NCBI GenBank assembly: GCA_937890355.1
Contig: CALACW010000012.1
Coordinates: 1-24,781 of the forward strand
Length of the DNA: 24,781 bases
From: CALACW01 sp002431305
GTDB taxonomy: Bacteria; Bacillota; Clostridia; Oscillospirales; Acutalibacteraceae
Direction of reading: 5' to 3'
The notes beneath the pieces are model-generated. The model made no database searches. It was not told where the DNA came from and was given only the letters and a program-made list of their open reading frames with translations. Positions 13,798 to 21,776 of the stretch are shown in pieces. Both the position numbers and the translations under genes were made by a program. Position 1 is the first letter of the stretch. The number at the start of each line of letters is the position of its first letter.

Positions 13798-15204
13798 TTA
13801 TTTTTTTGAATTATCCACAGGCAGAACAATTCTCTTTTTTATCCTGTTCTTTTTATAATACGCGTTTTTCTCGAACTTATCGCCGACTTCGCCCATTCTG
13901 CCGAACATCTTTGCGACAAGCACGGCTTTTATATGATAATAATCCTTGTTTCCCGCAAGGTTTTTCATCTGATACGGGTCGTTTTCATTATCAAAAAGAT
14001 ACTCACGGCTGTCGATAAGATACTTAGCGTACGTATATTTTTTCGTTCTGACAGCACGCCATTCGTAACCGTCGCCGAACATAGCGGCGGGTCCCGTACC
14101 CATCATCAGACAGACGTTATCGTCCGCATTACTTAAAAAAATCGACGCGGATTCATCCCTGCCCTCAACGGAATCGGGAACCTTTACGCCGAGAATCGAC
14201 AGCAAAGTCGGCATGATATCGGGCGTTGAAAAACACTGACCGTTTACGCCGGAAAATCTTTCGCCCCACTTTATTACAAACGGAACTCTGACGGCTTCTT
14301 CATAAAATGTATTGGCTCCGCGCCGTCCGTGCGAAGCGAACATCTCACCCTTTGCCGACGTGAACACGATAACCGTATTGTCGATAAGCCCGAACTTCTT
14401 TACAGTGTCAATAATCTTGCCGACGTTCCTATCAATATCAGCCGTCATGGCATAATACGCGCGTTTCATATCGTTTAAATTTTTAAATTTTCCGGGGGCA
14501 AACTTCGACCATCCGTCGGAATGTATGTCGTTTACCGAGGATTCGTTAGGTGAATTCGGAAATTCAATTTCGTCAAAAAGAGAATAAAAATTTTCAGGAA
14601 CATTCGCCTTTGACCACGCTTCACGCGGGGTTGACAACGATAAAAACATCGCGAACGGCTTGTTCGTTTTCGACATTTCCTCAATTCTGTCTACGGCGAG
14701 TGCGCATTCGGCATCGGGTTCGTATTTGCCGGCCTGTATTTTTTCTTTAGTATCAAGATAGTAACACGACTTTGACATAATATCGTCCGTATGAGAAAAC
14801 GAAGCGAAGAAACCGTTGAATCCGAGTCTGTTTTCACCCATAGGCACAAACGAATTCTTCGAAGAAGATGAATTCGAAAACCTGTTCGAATAAAGATTCC
14901 ACCTGCCGATATAACATGTCTCGTATCCGCCGTTTTCGAGCGCGGATGCGAACGTTTCATGCTCGGGGCAGATTCGCAGTCCGTTCATAACAACGCCCGT
15001 GGACGGCGTATACTTACCCGTAAACAGCGACGCGTCGTACGGTGCACGGACAGGGTGAGACGACACGGCGTTTGTCAGAACGCATGCACAAGAAGCGAGC
15101 GCGTCAAGATTCGGAGTGTACGCGTATTCGTCCGAATTAAAGCCCAATGACGAATATCTCAGCGTATCGGCGTAAATATATATAAGGTTCGGTTTGTCGG
15201 ACAT
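13798..15204 (-). CDS. Sulfatase-fold protein lacking the catalytic residues (pseudo-sulfatase)
   Basis: A 468-residue, uninterrupted alkaline-phosphatase-superfamily protein of sulfatase length and order: NLIYIYADTLRYSSLG at 6-21, the region normally holding C/S-x-P-x-R at 50-63 (HPVRAPYDASLFTG), CYIGRWNL at 97-104, VIVFTSAKGEMFASHG at 278-293 and FYEEAVRVPFVIKW at 300-313. Compared with active sulfatases, the formylglycine Cys is Arg53 and the motif Arg is Asp57; the second Asp of the DD pair is Thr14; the Asp-His/Asn metal pair is Ala284-Lys285; GKWH is GRWN (101-103). Almost all metal and catalytic positions are therefore changed while the scaffold is kept. It is unlikely to hydrolyse sulfate esters and may bind a ligand or partner. 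No signal peptide is seen. Start at 15204 follows AAGGTGAT. Confidence 0.85.
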   Translation of the reverse strand: MSDKPNLIYIYADTLRYSSLGFNSDEYAYTPNLDALASCACVLTNAVSSHPVRAPYDASLFTGKYTPSTGVVMNGLRICPEHETFASALENGGYETCYIGRWNLYSNRFSNSSSSKNSFVPMGENRLGFNGFFASFSHTDDIMSKSCYYLDTKEKIQAGKYEPDAECALAVDRIEEMSKTNKPFAMFLSLSTPREAWSKANVPENFYSLFDEIEFPNSPNESSVNDIHSDGWSKFAPGKFKNLNDMKRAYYAMTADIDRNVGKIIDTVKKFGLIDNTVIVFTSAKGEMFASHGRRGANTFYEEAVRVPFVIKWGERFSGVNGQCFSTPDIMPTLLSILGVKVPDSVEGRDESASIFLSNADDNVCLMMGTGPAAMFGDGYEWRAVRTKKYTYAKYLIDSREYLFDNENDPYQMKNLAGNKDYYHIKAVLVAKMFGRMGEVGDKFEKNAYYKKNRIKKRIVLPVDNSKK

Positions 15205-15234
15205 AATATATCACCTTATCGATTATTTTATAAC

Positions 15235-15263
15235 ATTTTACCATATACAACGCGCGAAAACAA
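15235..15263 (-). promoter_or_regulatory. Predicted promoter of the sulfatase-fold gene
   Basis: On the minus strand TTGTTT (15263-15258), 17-bp spacer, TAAAAT (15240-15235), 31 bp before the start codon. With the terminator at 15376-15404 this makes the gene independent of the symporter gene. Confidence 0.6.
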
Positions 15264-15299
15264 TAGATAAAAGATTATGATAATATTAATGTTAACCGG

Positions 15300-15356
15300 G
15301 TTCTGCCGATTCTACTGAAAATTTTTGCATCTCGGACACTGAATTTTCAGCAGAAC
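15300..15356. repeat. Two-step interrupted hairpin
   Basis: GTTCTG (15300-15305) pairs with CAGAAC (15351-15356), and inside it CTGAAAATT (15315-15323) pairs with AATTTTCAG (15342-15350). It lies between the symporter terminator and the promoter of the sulfatase-fold gene. It could be an operator or a structured RNA; function unknown. Confidence 0.5.
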
Positions 15357-15375
15357 TCTAAATAAGGGATAATAA

Positions 15376-15404
15376 AAGCCGAAGCGGGATGACCGTTTCG
15401 GCTT
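15376..15404 (-). terminator. Rho-independent terminator of the symporter gene
   Basis: A 12-bp stem with one G-T pair (15376-15387 with 15393-15404, 5-nt loop), followed on the minus strand by a TTTTATTA tail, 16 bp after the symporter stop. Confidence 0.85.
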
Positions 15405-15419
15405 AAATATTATTTTAAT

Positions 15420-16967
15420 TTACTTTCCCGCCATTTCGGCTTTGATCTCGTCAAACGCTTTTTCAACATCCGCGTCGGGCTTCTTTGTAAGAAGACTTAC
15501 GACGACTATGAATATGCATGCGACGATAAACGCGGGGAGAAGCTCGTAAATATCAAGTGCGGAACCCGCAAACTGAACTCTTACTATAAACTTCCAAATG
15601 AATATCATGGCTCCGCCCGAAACCATACCGGCAAGCGCGCCCCATTTTGTAGCGCGTTTCCAGAACAAACCGAATAAAACTACAGGGCCGAATACCGCGC
15701 CGAAGCCCGCCCATGCGAACGAAACGATACGGAAAACAGACGACGAGGGGTCGAGAGCGAAGAATATAGCGATAACGGAGATTACGATAACGGAAAGTCT
15801 CGCAATCCACATCGACTGTTTTTCCGACAGTTTAACGTGAAGTTTGTTGATAAGAATATCCTCCGTAACGCTCGACGAAGCGGCGATAAGCTGAGAATCA
15901 GCCGTTGACATGGTCGATGCAAGGATTCCGGATATAAATATACCCGCAGTAAACGCCGGTATGTAACCCTTTGTAGACATGAAGTGCGAAATATCAACGA
16001 TTATCGACTCCGCCTCGGAGTTGTTCGCATAGGGTCCAACAATGCCCTGCTGCATGAGAGAGTAACCGACAATACCGATAAGAATCGCAATAGCCATGGA
16101 GAATACAACCCAAACCGACGCGATACGGCGCGAGGTTTTAAGTTTTGAGGGGTCGTCGATAGCCATAAATCTGAGTAAGATGTGGGGCATGCCGAAATAG
16201 CCGAGACCCCATGCGAGAGTTGAAATAACGGCAATCGCGCCGAAGCTGCCGGTCTTACCGGTTCCGATATCGAATCCCTTAAACACGTCAAGATAGCCGT
16301 TAAGCGACTGAACGTTTGCAAATACCTTGTCGAATCCGCCGATAACGCCCTCGCTGAAGCCGAGTACGACGAACAGCGCGACAGACATTATAATACTCTG
16401 AATAAGATCTGTAGTCGAAGCGGCGAGGAATCCGCCGAGAGTGCAGTAGATAATGATAACCGCCGCGCTTATGAGCATTGCGGTGAGATAATCCATTCCG
16501 AACAGGTTTGAAAACAGCTTACCGCATGCGGAGAAGCCCGAAGCCGTGTAGGGGATGAAGAATATTATAATAAATATTGCGGCGATAAGTCCGAGTATGT
16601 TAGCCTTGTCTCCGAATCTCTTTGAGAAGAATTCGGGAATGGTAACAGCGTTGATTTTCTCCGTGTAAAGTCTCAATCTCTTAGCTACGATAAGCCAGTT
16701 GAGATATGTTCCGACGGCGAGTCCGATTGCCGTCCATACCGCCTCGGAAAGTCCCGTTGCAAGTGCAAGTCCGGGAATACCCATGAGCAGATACGCGCTC
16801 ATGTCCGAAGCCTCCGCGCTCATTGCAGTTACGAGGGGACCAAGCTTACGTCCGCCCAAATAGAAGTCGTCCGTGTTTTTGTTCTGTTTAGAACATATAA
16901 ATCCAATAACTACCATCATCGCAAGATAAATGACAATAGCTACCGCCATCATTACGGTCATGTACAT
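15420..16967 (-). CDS. putP: Sodium:solute symporter, PutP-like (probable Na+/proline symporter)
   Basis: A 515-residue integral membrane protein with about 13 hydrophobic segments of the SSS (LeuT-fold) family, importing a solute, probably proline, with sodium. The sequence SAEASDMSAYLLMGIPG (50-66) closely follows E. coli PutP, including Asp55 and Ser57 of the sodium site, and GGFLAASTTDLIQ and the TMSTADSQLIAASSS segment (Na2-site serines) also match PutP. The start is given as ATG 16967, but a purine-rich AGAGAG sits almost against it and is better spaced for ATG 16961 two codons on. A terminator follows the gene, and a promoter lies upstream in the region shared with the divergent HD-domain gene. 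Specificity for proline is by resemblance and not proven. Confidence 0.88.
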   Translation of the reverse strand: MYMTVMMAVAIVIYLAMMVVIGFICSKQNKNTDDFYLGGRKLGPLVTAMSAEASDMSAYLLMGIPGLALATGLSEAVWTAIGLAVGTYLNWLIVAKRLRLYTEKINAVTIPEFFSKRFGDKANILGLIAAIFIIIFFIPYTASGFSACGKLFSNLFGMDYLTAMLISAAVIIIYCTLGGFLAASTTDLIQSIIMSVALFVVLGFSEGVIGGFDKVFANVQSLNGYLDVFKGFDIGTGKTGSFGAIAVISTLAWGLGYFGMPHILLRFMAIDDPSKLKTSRRIASVWVVFSMAIAILIGIVGYSLMQQGIVGPYANNSEAESIIVDISHFMSTKGYIPAFTAGIFISGILASTMSTADSQLIAASSSVTEDILINKLHVKLSEKQSMWIARLSVIVISVIAIFFALDPSSSVFRIVSFAWAGFGAVFGPVVLFGLFWKRATKWGALAGMVSGGAMIFIWKFIVRVQFAGSALDIYELLPAFIVACIFIVVVSLLTKKPDADVEKAFDEIKAEMAGK

Positions 16968-17001
16968 TCTCTCTCTTTCGTTTTTAAATAAATACTTAAA
17001 T

Positions 17002-17031
17002 AGTATAACATAGTTTTAGATTATAACGCAA
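17002..17031 (-). promoter_or_regulatory. Predicted promoter of the symporter gene
   Basis: On the minus strand TTGCGT (17031-17026), 18-bp spacer, TATACT (17007-17002), 35 bp before the start codon. Confidence 0.6.
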
Positions 17032-17069
17032 TATAAATTTTAAATATTTGTCTTATTTTGTCGTTCAGG

Positions 17070-17098
17070 TTGACATTTTTACATTATAAATATAGAAT
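17070..17098 (+). promoter_or_regulatory. Predicted promoter of the HD-domain gene
   Basis: TTGACA (17070-17075), 17-bp spacer, TAGAAT (17093-17098), with AAAGGAA before the ATG at 17132. One of the best promoter matches in the window. Confidence 0.75.
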
Positions 17099-17131
17099 AT
17101 ATAGTATAAATTATAAAAAGGAAATGATAGC

Positions 17132-17713
17132 ATGGCTGATATTTCAAGAGACAAAGCGTTCGCGCTTCTGAAAAAATACAATAAAGACCATTTTCATTTA
17201 CAGCACGCGCTGACCGTCGAGGCTGTTATGAAATACTTTGCAAAAAAGCTCGGCTATGAAAACGAGGCGGAACACTGGGGTATCGTAGGCCTGCTTCACG
17301 ATATCGACTTCGAAATGTACCCCGACGCGCACTGCATAAAAGCGGTCGAACTGCTCAAGGACGGCGGAGTCGGCGACGATATAATTCACTCCGTATGCTC
17401 GCACGGCTACTCCATAACCGTCGACGTAAAACCCGAGCACGAAATGGAAAAGGTACTCTTTGCATGCGACGAGCTGACGGGGCTTATATGGGCGTGCGCG
17501 CTTATGAGACCGTCGAAGAGTACGAAGGACATGGAGCTTAAAAGCCTAAAAAAGAAGTATAAGGACAAGAAATTCGCCGCGGGCTGTTCGCGCGATATAA
17601 TAGCAAAAGGCGCACAAATGTTAGGCTGGGAGCTTGACGAACTTCTTAACAATACGCTTGAAGCAATGAAAGCAACAGAGGACGAAATAAACAAGGAACT
17701 GGACGAATTATAA
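17132..17713 (+). CDS. HD-domain metal-dependent phosphohydrolase-like protein
   Basis: A 193-residue soluble protein of the HD superfamily. Metal-site residues are visible in order: His25 (LQHALTVE), the His56-Asp57 doublet in VGLLHDIDF, His86/His91 (IIHSVCSHGY) and Asp113 (ACDELTGLIWA). This pattern occurs in small bacterial HDIG-type proteins annotated as phosphohydrolases; the substrate, often a nucleotide, is unknown. The C-terminal third is Lys-rich (KSLKKKYKDKKF) and then acidic. It has a strong promoter and ribosome binding site. The M20 peptidase gene follows after 81 bp of AT-rich sequence without a clear terminator, so the two may be cotranscribed. No functional link to the peptidase can be read from sequence. 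Confidence 0.85.
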   Translation: MADISRDKAFALLKKYNKDHFHLQHALTVEAVMKYFAKKLGYENEAEHWGIVGLLHDIDFEMYPDAHCIKAVELLKDGGVGDDIIHSVCSHGYSITVDVKPEHEMEKVLFACDELTGLIWACALMRPSKSTKDMELKSLKKKYKDKKFAAGCSRDIIAKGAQMLGWELDELLNNTLEAMKATEDEINKELDEL

Positions 17714-17794
17714 TTTATAAATTATTTTATAAAAATTCTGCCGGTTTTTCACCCGATAATAATTTAATCCCGAAAAAAAGGAGACTGCGAAACT

Positions 17795-19246
17795 ATGAAA
17801 AAGAAATCATGGATTATCCCCGCCGCGCTCGCCGTACCGACGGGCGTAGTCGTCGCTAGGACGATTATGAACAAGGCAAAACCCAACACCTCCGCGCCCG
17901 CGATATCCTGGACAAAGGACGACGCGGACAAATACGCCCATAATTTAAGCGAAATGATAAAGGTTCCGACCATATCTAAATCACGCGGAGAGGACTACTC
18001 CGATTTTCTTAAATTACAGGATAAAATGGCGAAGCTTTTCCCGCTGACATTTTCAACGCTCGAAAAGCACGACATTGACGGCAACATGCTGCGCAGATGG
18101 CAGGGCAAGAATCCCGACGCGCCCGCGGTTCTGTTCATGGGACATCAGGACGTAGTTCCCGTAAACCAGGCAGGCTGGACGCGAGATCCGTTCTCGGGTG
18201 ATATCTCTGACGGCATTATATGGGGCAGAGGCGCAATGGACTGCAAGAGCACCGTATGCTGTGAGTTCAGCGCGGTCGAGGAACTTCTCGAACAGGGCTT
18301 CGTTCCTCCCTGCGACGTGTGGCTTTCGTCGTCGGTCAATGAGGAAAACTCGGGCGGAGGTGCGGAACAGGCTGTCGATTACCTCTATGAAAAGGGCGTT
18401 AAGCTCCGTTTCGTAATGGACGAGGGCGGAGCTATCGTGGATAATCTTATTCCCGGACTAAAAAATCCCTGCGCCGCAATCGGCGTCGTCGAAAAGGGAT
18501 TCTGCGACGTTAAATTCACGGCGAAAGGCTCGGGCGGTCACGCCTCCACGCCGAATAAAAACACACCGCTCGTAAGACTCGGCAAGTTCATGGCTTACGT
18601 CGACAAAAAACAGCCGTTTAAGGCTGAAATGAACTCCCCCATCCCGGAGATGTTCGACTCTATCGCGCCGTACCTTACATTCCCGCTGCGCGCTCTTATG
18701 TCAAATCAATGGCTGTTCTCATCTCTTACAAAGACCGCGCTGTCTAAGCTCACGGGAGCTACCCGCGCGTTCGTTCAGACGACGGCGGCGTTTACAATGA
18801 GCGAGGGCTCAGACGCTGCCAACGTTCTGCCCGACCAAGCGTACGTTATATGCAACGTCCGTCCCTCACCGCATCAGAACGCCGACGAAAGTATCGGAAT
18901 TTTAAGAGATATCGCAAAGAAATTCGATATTGAGACTCAAGTCATCAAACAGCGCGACGCTTCGCGCGTTACGCCGACGAACAGCGAGGAAATGAAATAT
19001 CTTAAAAAGTGCCTGAACGCATGCATTCCCGACGCTGTCGTAACTCCTTACCTTATGACGGGCGGTACGGATTCGAGAAAGTACGAAAAAATATGCGATA
19101 ACATTCTCCGCTTCACGCCGACGCGCCTTACGTCCGAGCAGTTAGCGGCAATGCACGCGGCAAACGAGAACGTAGGTGTCGAGGCAATCGCCGAGGGCGT
19201 TAAGATTTACAGATACATTATCGAGCATCTTAACGAATTATCATAA
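17795..19246 (+). CDS. M20-family metallopeptidase with N-terminal membrane anchor
   Basis: A 483-residue zinc peptidase of the M20/CPS1-like group. Residues 6-24 form a hydrophobic stretch after KKK, a likely uncleaved signal anchor, so the enzyme probably acts outside or at the membrane. Metal and catalytic motifs: MGHQDVVPV (His117), WGRGAMDCKS (Asp149), VNEENSGGG (Glu183 as base, Glu184 as ligand), FVMDEGG (Asp209/Glu210) and AMHAANENV near the C-terminus for the last histidine. A dimerisation/lid domain lies between about 235 and 360 (GSGGHAS). Likely role is cleavage of peptides or N-acyl amino acids at the cell surface. The gene begins with AAAGGAG upstream and ends 5 bp before repeat copy 2. 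Confidence 0.9.
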   Translation: MKKKSWIIPAALAVPTGVVVARTIMNKAKPNTSAPAISWTKDDADKYAHNLSEMIKVPTISKSRGEDYSDFLKLQDKMAKLFPLTFSTLEKHDIDGNMLRRWQGKNPDAPAVLFMGHQDVVPVNQAGWTRDPFSGDISDGIIWGRGAMDCKSTVCCEFSAVEELLEQGFVPPCDVWLSSSVNEENSGGGAEQAVDYLYEKGVKLRFVMDEGGAIVDNLIPGLKNPCAAIGVVEKGFCDVKFTAKGSGGHASTPNKNTPLVRLGKFMAYVDKKQPFKAEMNSPIPEMFDSIAPYLTFPLRALMSNQWLFSSLTKTALSKLTGATRAFVQTTAAFTMSEGSDAANVLPDQAYVICNVRPSPHQNADESIGILRDIAKKFDIETQVIKQRDASRVTPTNSEEMKYLKKCLNACIPDAVVTPYLMTGGTDSRKYEKICDNILRFTPTRLTSEQLAAMHAANENVGVEAIAEGVKIYRYIIEHLNELS

Positions 19247-19251
19247 ATTAA

Positions 19252-19354
19252 ATAATAACCTCACGAAACACAATCCAAATCAAAGATTCGGTGTGTTTCT
19301 CAGAACATTGTATCATACCGCTTCGGCACAACGCGCCTTCGCGACATGGTATAA
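19252..19354 (+). repeat. 103-bp dispersed repeat, copy 2
   Basis: Same length as copy 1 (13620-13722) in opposite orientation, with four substitutions. It begins 5 bp after the M20 peptidase stop and ends directly at the terminator stem 19358-19391. One substitution breaks a pair in the main hairpin (CCAAATC/GATTCGG), so the stem is not perfectly maintained between copies. Confidence 0.9.
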
Positions 19355-19357
19355 AAA

Positions 19358-19391
19358 CGCGGAGCCGACGGCACAAACCGAAAGCTCCGCG
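19358..19391. terminator. Bidirectional rho-independent terminator
   Basis: A perfect 8-bp GC-rich stem CGCGGAGC/GCTCCGCG (19358-19365 with 19384-19391). The plus strand has ATTTTTATTTTT after it and the minus strand an equally good T-run, so it serves both the M20 gene and the converging sigma/GLUG gene. Confidence 0.88.
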
Positions 19392-19406
19392 ATTTTTATT
19401 TTTGAT

Positions 19407-21341
19407 TTATCTTAACGACGGGAAGCTCCCTGTGTTTATACTCCAAATTTTATCCGTGTCGAATCCGTCGAAATTAATACTCTGCGAGAACTGATCTCGT
19501 GTTATCGCCGCGGCGTTTACATACGAATTCTCGCCCGAATTCACCGCCTTGTCGGACGATGAATCGAGGTAAATACAGTTTTCGATTCTCGCTCTCGACT
19601 GTGCGGAAAAACCGTCGCTGATTCCCGCGATTGCGCCGTACGTCGCGTTTTTGCACGTTACGTTGCCGACATTTATACACGTTTTAATTACCGACGAGCC
19701 GTTTAAAAGCTGATTTGCTCCGACGATTCCGCCCGCGTTGTCATTAGACGAAATATCGCCCGAATTTATACAGTCCGAAATATTCGCCTCGCCGTCGGAA
19801 ACCTCGAGATAGCCGATTATTCCGCCCGCACTCTTGACAGAAGCCGAAACCGCAGTATCCGACGAGCATTTATCTGCCGAAAAAGACGCGGTCTGACCGT
19901 TAACAGAGACGAATCCCGCAGCAGAACCCGCATAACTTCCGGATGAAATTCTGCCCGAAACGTCGCACGCGGTAATACCGGACGAACCGCTCTTTGCCGA
20001 GTAATAACCCGCGATACCGCCCGCGTAATTTTCCGCCGAAACATCGCAGTTTACAATATTTAAATTCTTAACCTTAGCGTCGTACAGATATCCGAACAGT
20101 CCGGAACACGACGAAACATCCGTTTTAAGCCCCGTTATCGAATATCCCCTGCCGTCGAATTCACCGCAGAAGTATTTGTAATCGGAATCGGAATTTCTAT
20201 ATCCTATCGGCGTAAATAAGTTGTTTGTATCGGCGTTATTGAGTATGATATCCCCGCCGAGGGCATAGTAACATGCAAAATATTCGACGTTGCCCGAATT
20301 TACGACGGATGAAAGATATGCAAGCTGTCCGCCGTCGGAAATTATATACGGGTCGTCCTTCGTTCCGCTGCCGGACGAAAATTTATCTCCCGTTTCTCCG
20401 TTCCAAACTCCGCCGTTGTCAATGTTTTCCTCTGTTTTCGGCTGAACGGATTCAGGCTCTTTTTTATTTTTATTAATATAAATTCCGGCACACGACGCGC
20501 ATATTATAATTAAAACAGCCGAAATAACGGCAATAACGCGTTTTGCGGTAAGCGAAATTTTCTTTTTAACCTTCGGAATTTCGCGTATCGGAATAGGCTC
20601 CGTTTTTTTCTCTTCATTATTGTATTCGTTCCCGTCATAGCCTATCGACTGGGCAATCGACGTCCAAATATCGTTAGGAACCGTGACTAAACGCGCGAGA
20701 GCGTCGATAATTACAGCCAGGCGCGGAATATATCCGACGAATTTATAACCCATAAAATCGGCACGTTTCGCCTGATGAATCAGAAAAGAATAACTCTCTC
20801 TTAAATTATTTTTTACAAAATCCGCGTCAACTGCCTCGCTCTTTGCGATATCCTCCGCGCTCAGCGACGTAAACGCGCTCAGCATAAGAATCTCCCTGTT
20901 TTTTTCGGGCAGAGACGATATCATTTCGTTATAAAAGCTGACTGCCCGAGAGTCGGGTCTGTACGCCGACGGCTCGAACGACATAAACGATTTTCTTATG
21001 TCCTCGAACGACGGCACGTTTTTAATTTCGTCATATACGCCGAGCGTTTTATCCTCACGGGGTAAAACGGAATGCTTCTGCCGTGACCGGCATACGCCGA
21101 CGCTCAATGTAAATAATAAGTCCTCGAAATTATCCGCCGTAACCGATTCGCATTCGCGCCAGAGTCTTAAAAATACCTCCGTAACCTCGTCGGACAGTTC
21201 ATAAGTAACGCCCGCCGTCACACAGCAGATATAGTAAACGTCGCGTGAATATAATTTGTAAAGCTCGTAAAACGCTTTTTTGTTTTTTTGTGATAAAAGT
21301 ACGACCGCGCTTGCGCTGTCCCTGGGGTCTGTTCTTTTCAT
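19407..21341 (-). CDS. ECF-type sigma factor fused to a transmembrane helix and extracellular GLUG domain
   Basis: A 644-residue fusion. Residues 20-66 resemble sigma region 2 (AFYELYKLYSRDVYYI ... DEVTEVFLRLWRE); 137-193 resemble region 4, a helix-turn-helix after a SLPEKNREILML helix. A linker with an amphipathic part (196-222) leads to a basic stretch (KVKKK, 257-261), a transmembrane helix at about 268-290, and an outside part of 350 residues. The outside part has the FCGEFDGRGYSITGL motif (391-405) and repeated GGIAGY/GGIIGY/GGIVGA units of GLUG beta-helix proteins. The parts suggest a membrane-tethered sigma factor controlled by an extracellular sensor; release by proteolysis would be needed for promoter access, which is inference. 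The DNA-binding part could also be degenerate. Start at 21341 follows AAAGGAAAG. No separate anti-sigma gene is adjacent. Confidence 0.85.
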   Translation of the reverse strand: MKRTDPRDSASAVVLLSQKNKKAFYELYKLYSRDVYYICCVTAGVTYELSDEVTEVFLRLWRECESVTADNFEDLLFTLSVGVCRSRQKHSVLPREDKTLGVYDEIKNVPSFEDIRKSFMSFEPSAYRPDSRAVSFYNEMISSLPEKNREILMLSAFTSLSAEDIAKSEAVDADFVKNNLRESYSFLIHQAKRADFMGYKFVGYIPRLAVIIDALARLVTVPNDIWTSIAQSIGYDGNEYNNEEKKTEPIPIREIPKVKKKISLTAKRVIAVISAVLIIICASCAGIYINKNKKEPESVQPKTEENIDNGGVWNGETGDKFSSGSGTKDDPYIISDGGQLAYLSSVVNSGNVEYFACYYALGGDIILNNADTNNLFTPIGYRNSDSDYKYFCGEFDGRGYSITGLKTDVSSCSGLFGYLYDAKVKNLNIVNCDVSAENYAGGIAGYYSAKSGSSGITACDVSGRISSGSYAGSAAGFVSVNGQTASFSADKCSSDTAVSASVKSAGGIIGYLEVSDGEANISDCINSGDISSNDNAGGIVGANQLLNGSSVIKTCINVGNVTCKNATYGAIAGISDGFSAQSRARIENCIYLDSSSDKAVNSGENSYVNAAAITRDQFSQSINFDGFDTDKIWSINTGSFPSLR

Positions 21342-21376
21342 CGCGCACTTTCCTTTTTATTTGATAAACCGATATT

Positions 21377-21406
21377 ATTTTATCACATCCGACATAATAA
21401 AAACAA
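21377..21406 (-). promoter_or_regulatory. Predicted promoter of the sigma/GLUG gene
   Basis: On the minus strand TTGTTT (21406-21401), 18-bp spacer, TAAAAT (21382-21377), 36 bp before the start codon. A moderate match; an ECF-type autoregulated promoter was not recognised. Confidence 0.45.
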
Positions 21407-21417
21407 TATAATATAAA

Positions 21418-21450
21418 AAGAAACCGTAAAAAACTCGTTTACGGTTTCTT
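21418..21450. terminator. Rho-independent terminator downstream of nrdDG
   Basis: A 13-bp perfect stem (21418-21430 with 21438-21450, 7-nt loop). Read on the minus strand it is followed by TTTTATATTA, which suits the end of the nrdD-nrdG transcript; the plus strand has ATTTTTT as well. Confidence 0.8.
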
Positions 21451-21776
21451 ATTTTTTCGGAACAAATCATTCTTTTGTAGGTTTTCCCGCATGAGACTTG
21501 CAAGAATATGAATAATAAATTTGCGTCAGCAATATGAAATTTCCGGGTTTTTTCAAGCAAAATCAAATTTTCAAATCTCTGCCCTTACTAAAAAGGGGAT
21601 AGGAAAAAACGTTCGGAATGGATAAACCGAATCTTGCGCGCCGTCTAAAACGGCGTGTAAGACTTGCCCGACGGCGTGCAAAAGCACTCCGAGGGTGAGG
21701 TTGATTCATAGCAAAATGCATTTTATAATTATAAAATACTTTTTGCGGTCCGGGCGTTTTTAACATCCCCTAAATA
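21451..21776. other. 326-bp non-coding stretch after nrdG
   Basis: No gene is supported; two short minus-strand open frames here are Arg/Lys-rich or AT-rich and lack ribosome binding sites. It holds a CG-rich stem at 21637-21657 (CGCGCCGT/ACGGCGTG with one G-T pair), a nearby GTGC-AAAA-GCAC stem, and an AT palindrome around 21716-21738. It probably forms the long 3' untranslated part of the nrd transcript. Confidence 0.45.

Noticed and set aside
21563..21766. 67-codon Arg-rich open frame after nrdG
   Set aside because: Low-complexity basic composition, no ribosome binding site, and it crosses several stems; more like a non-coding structured tail.
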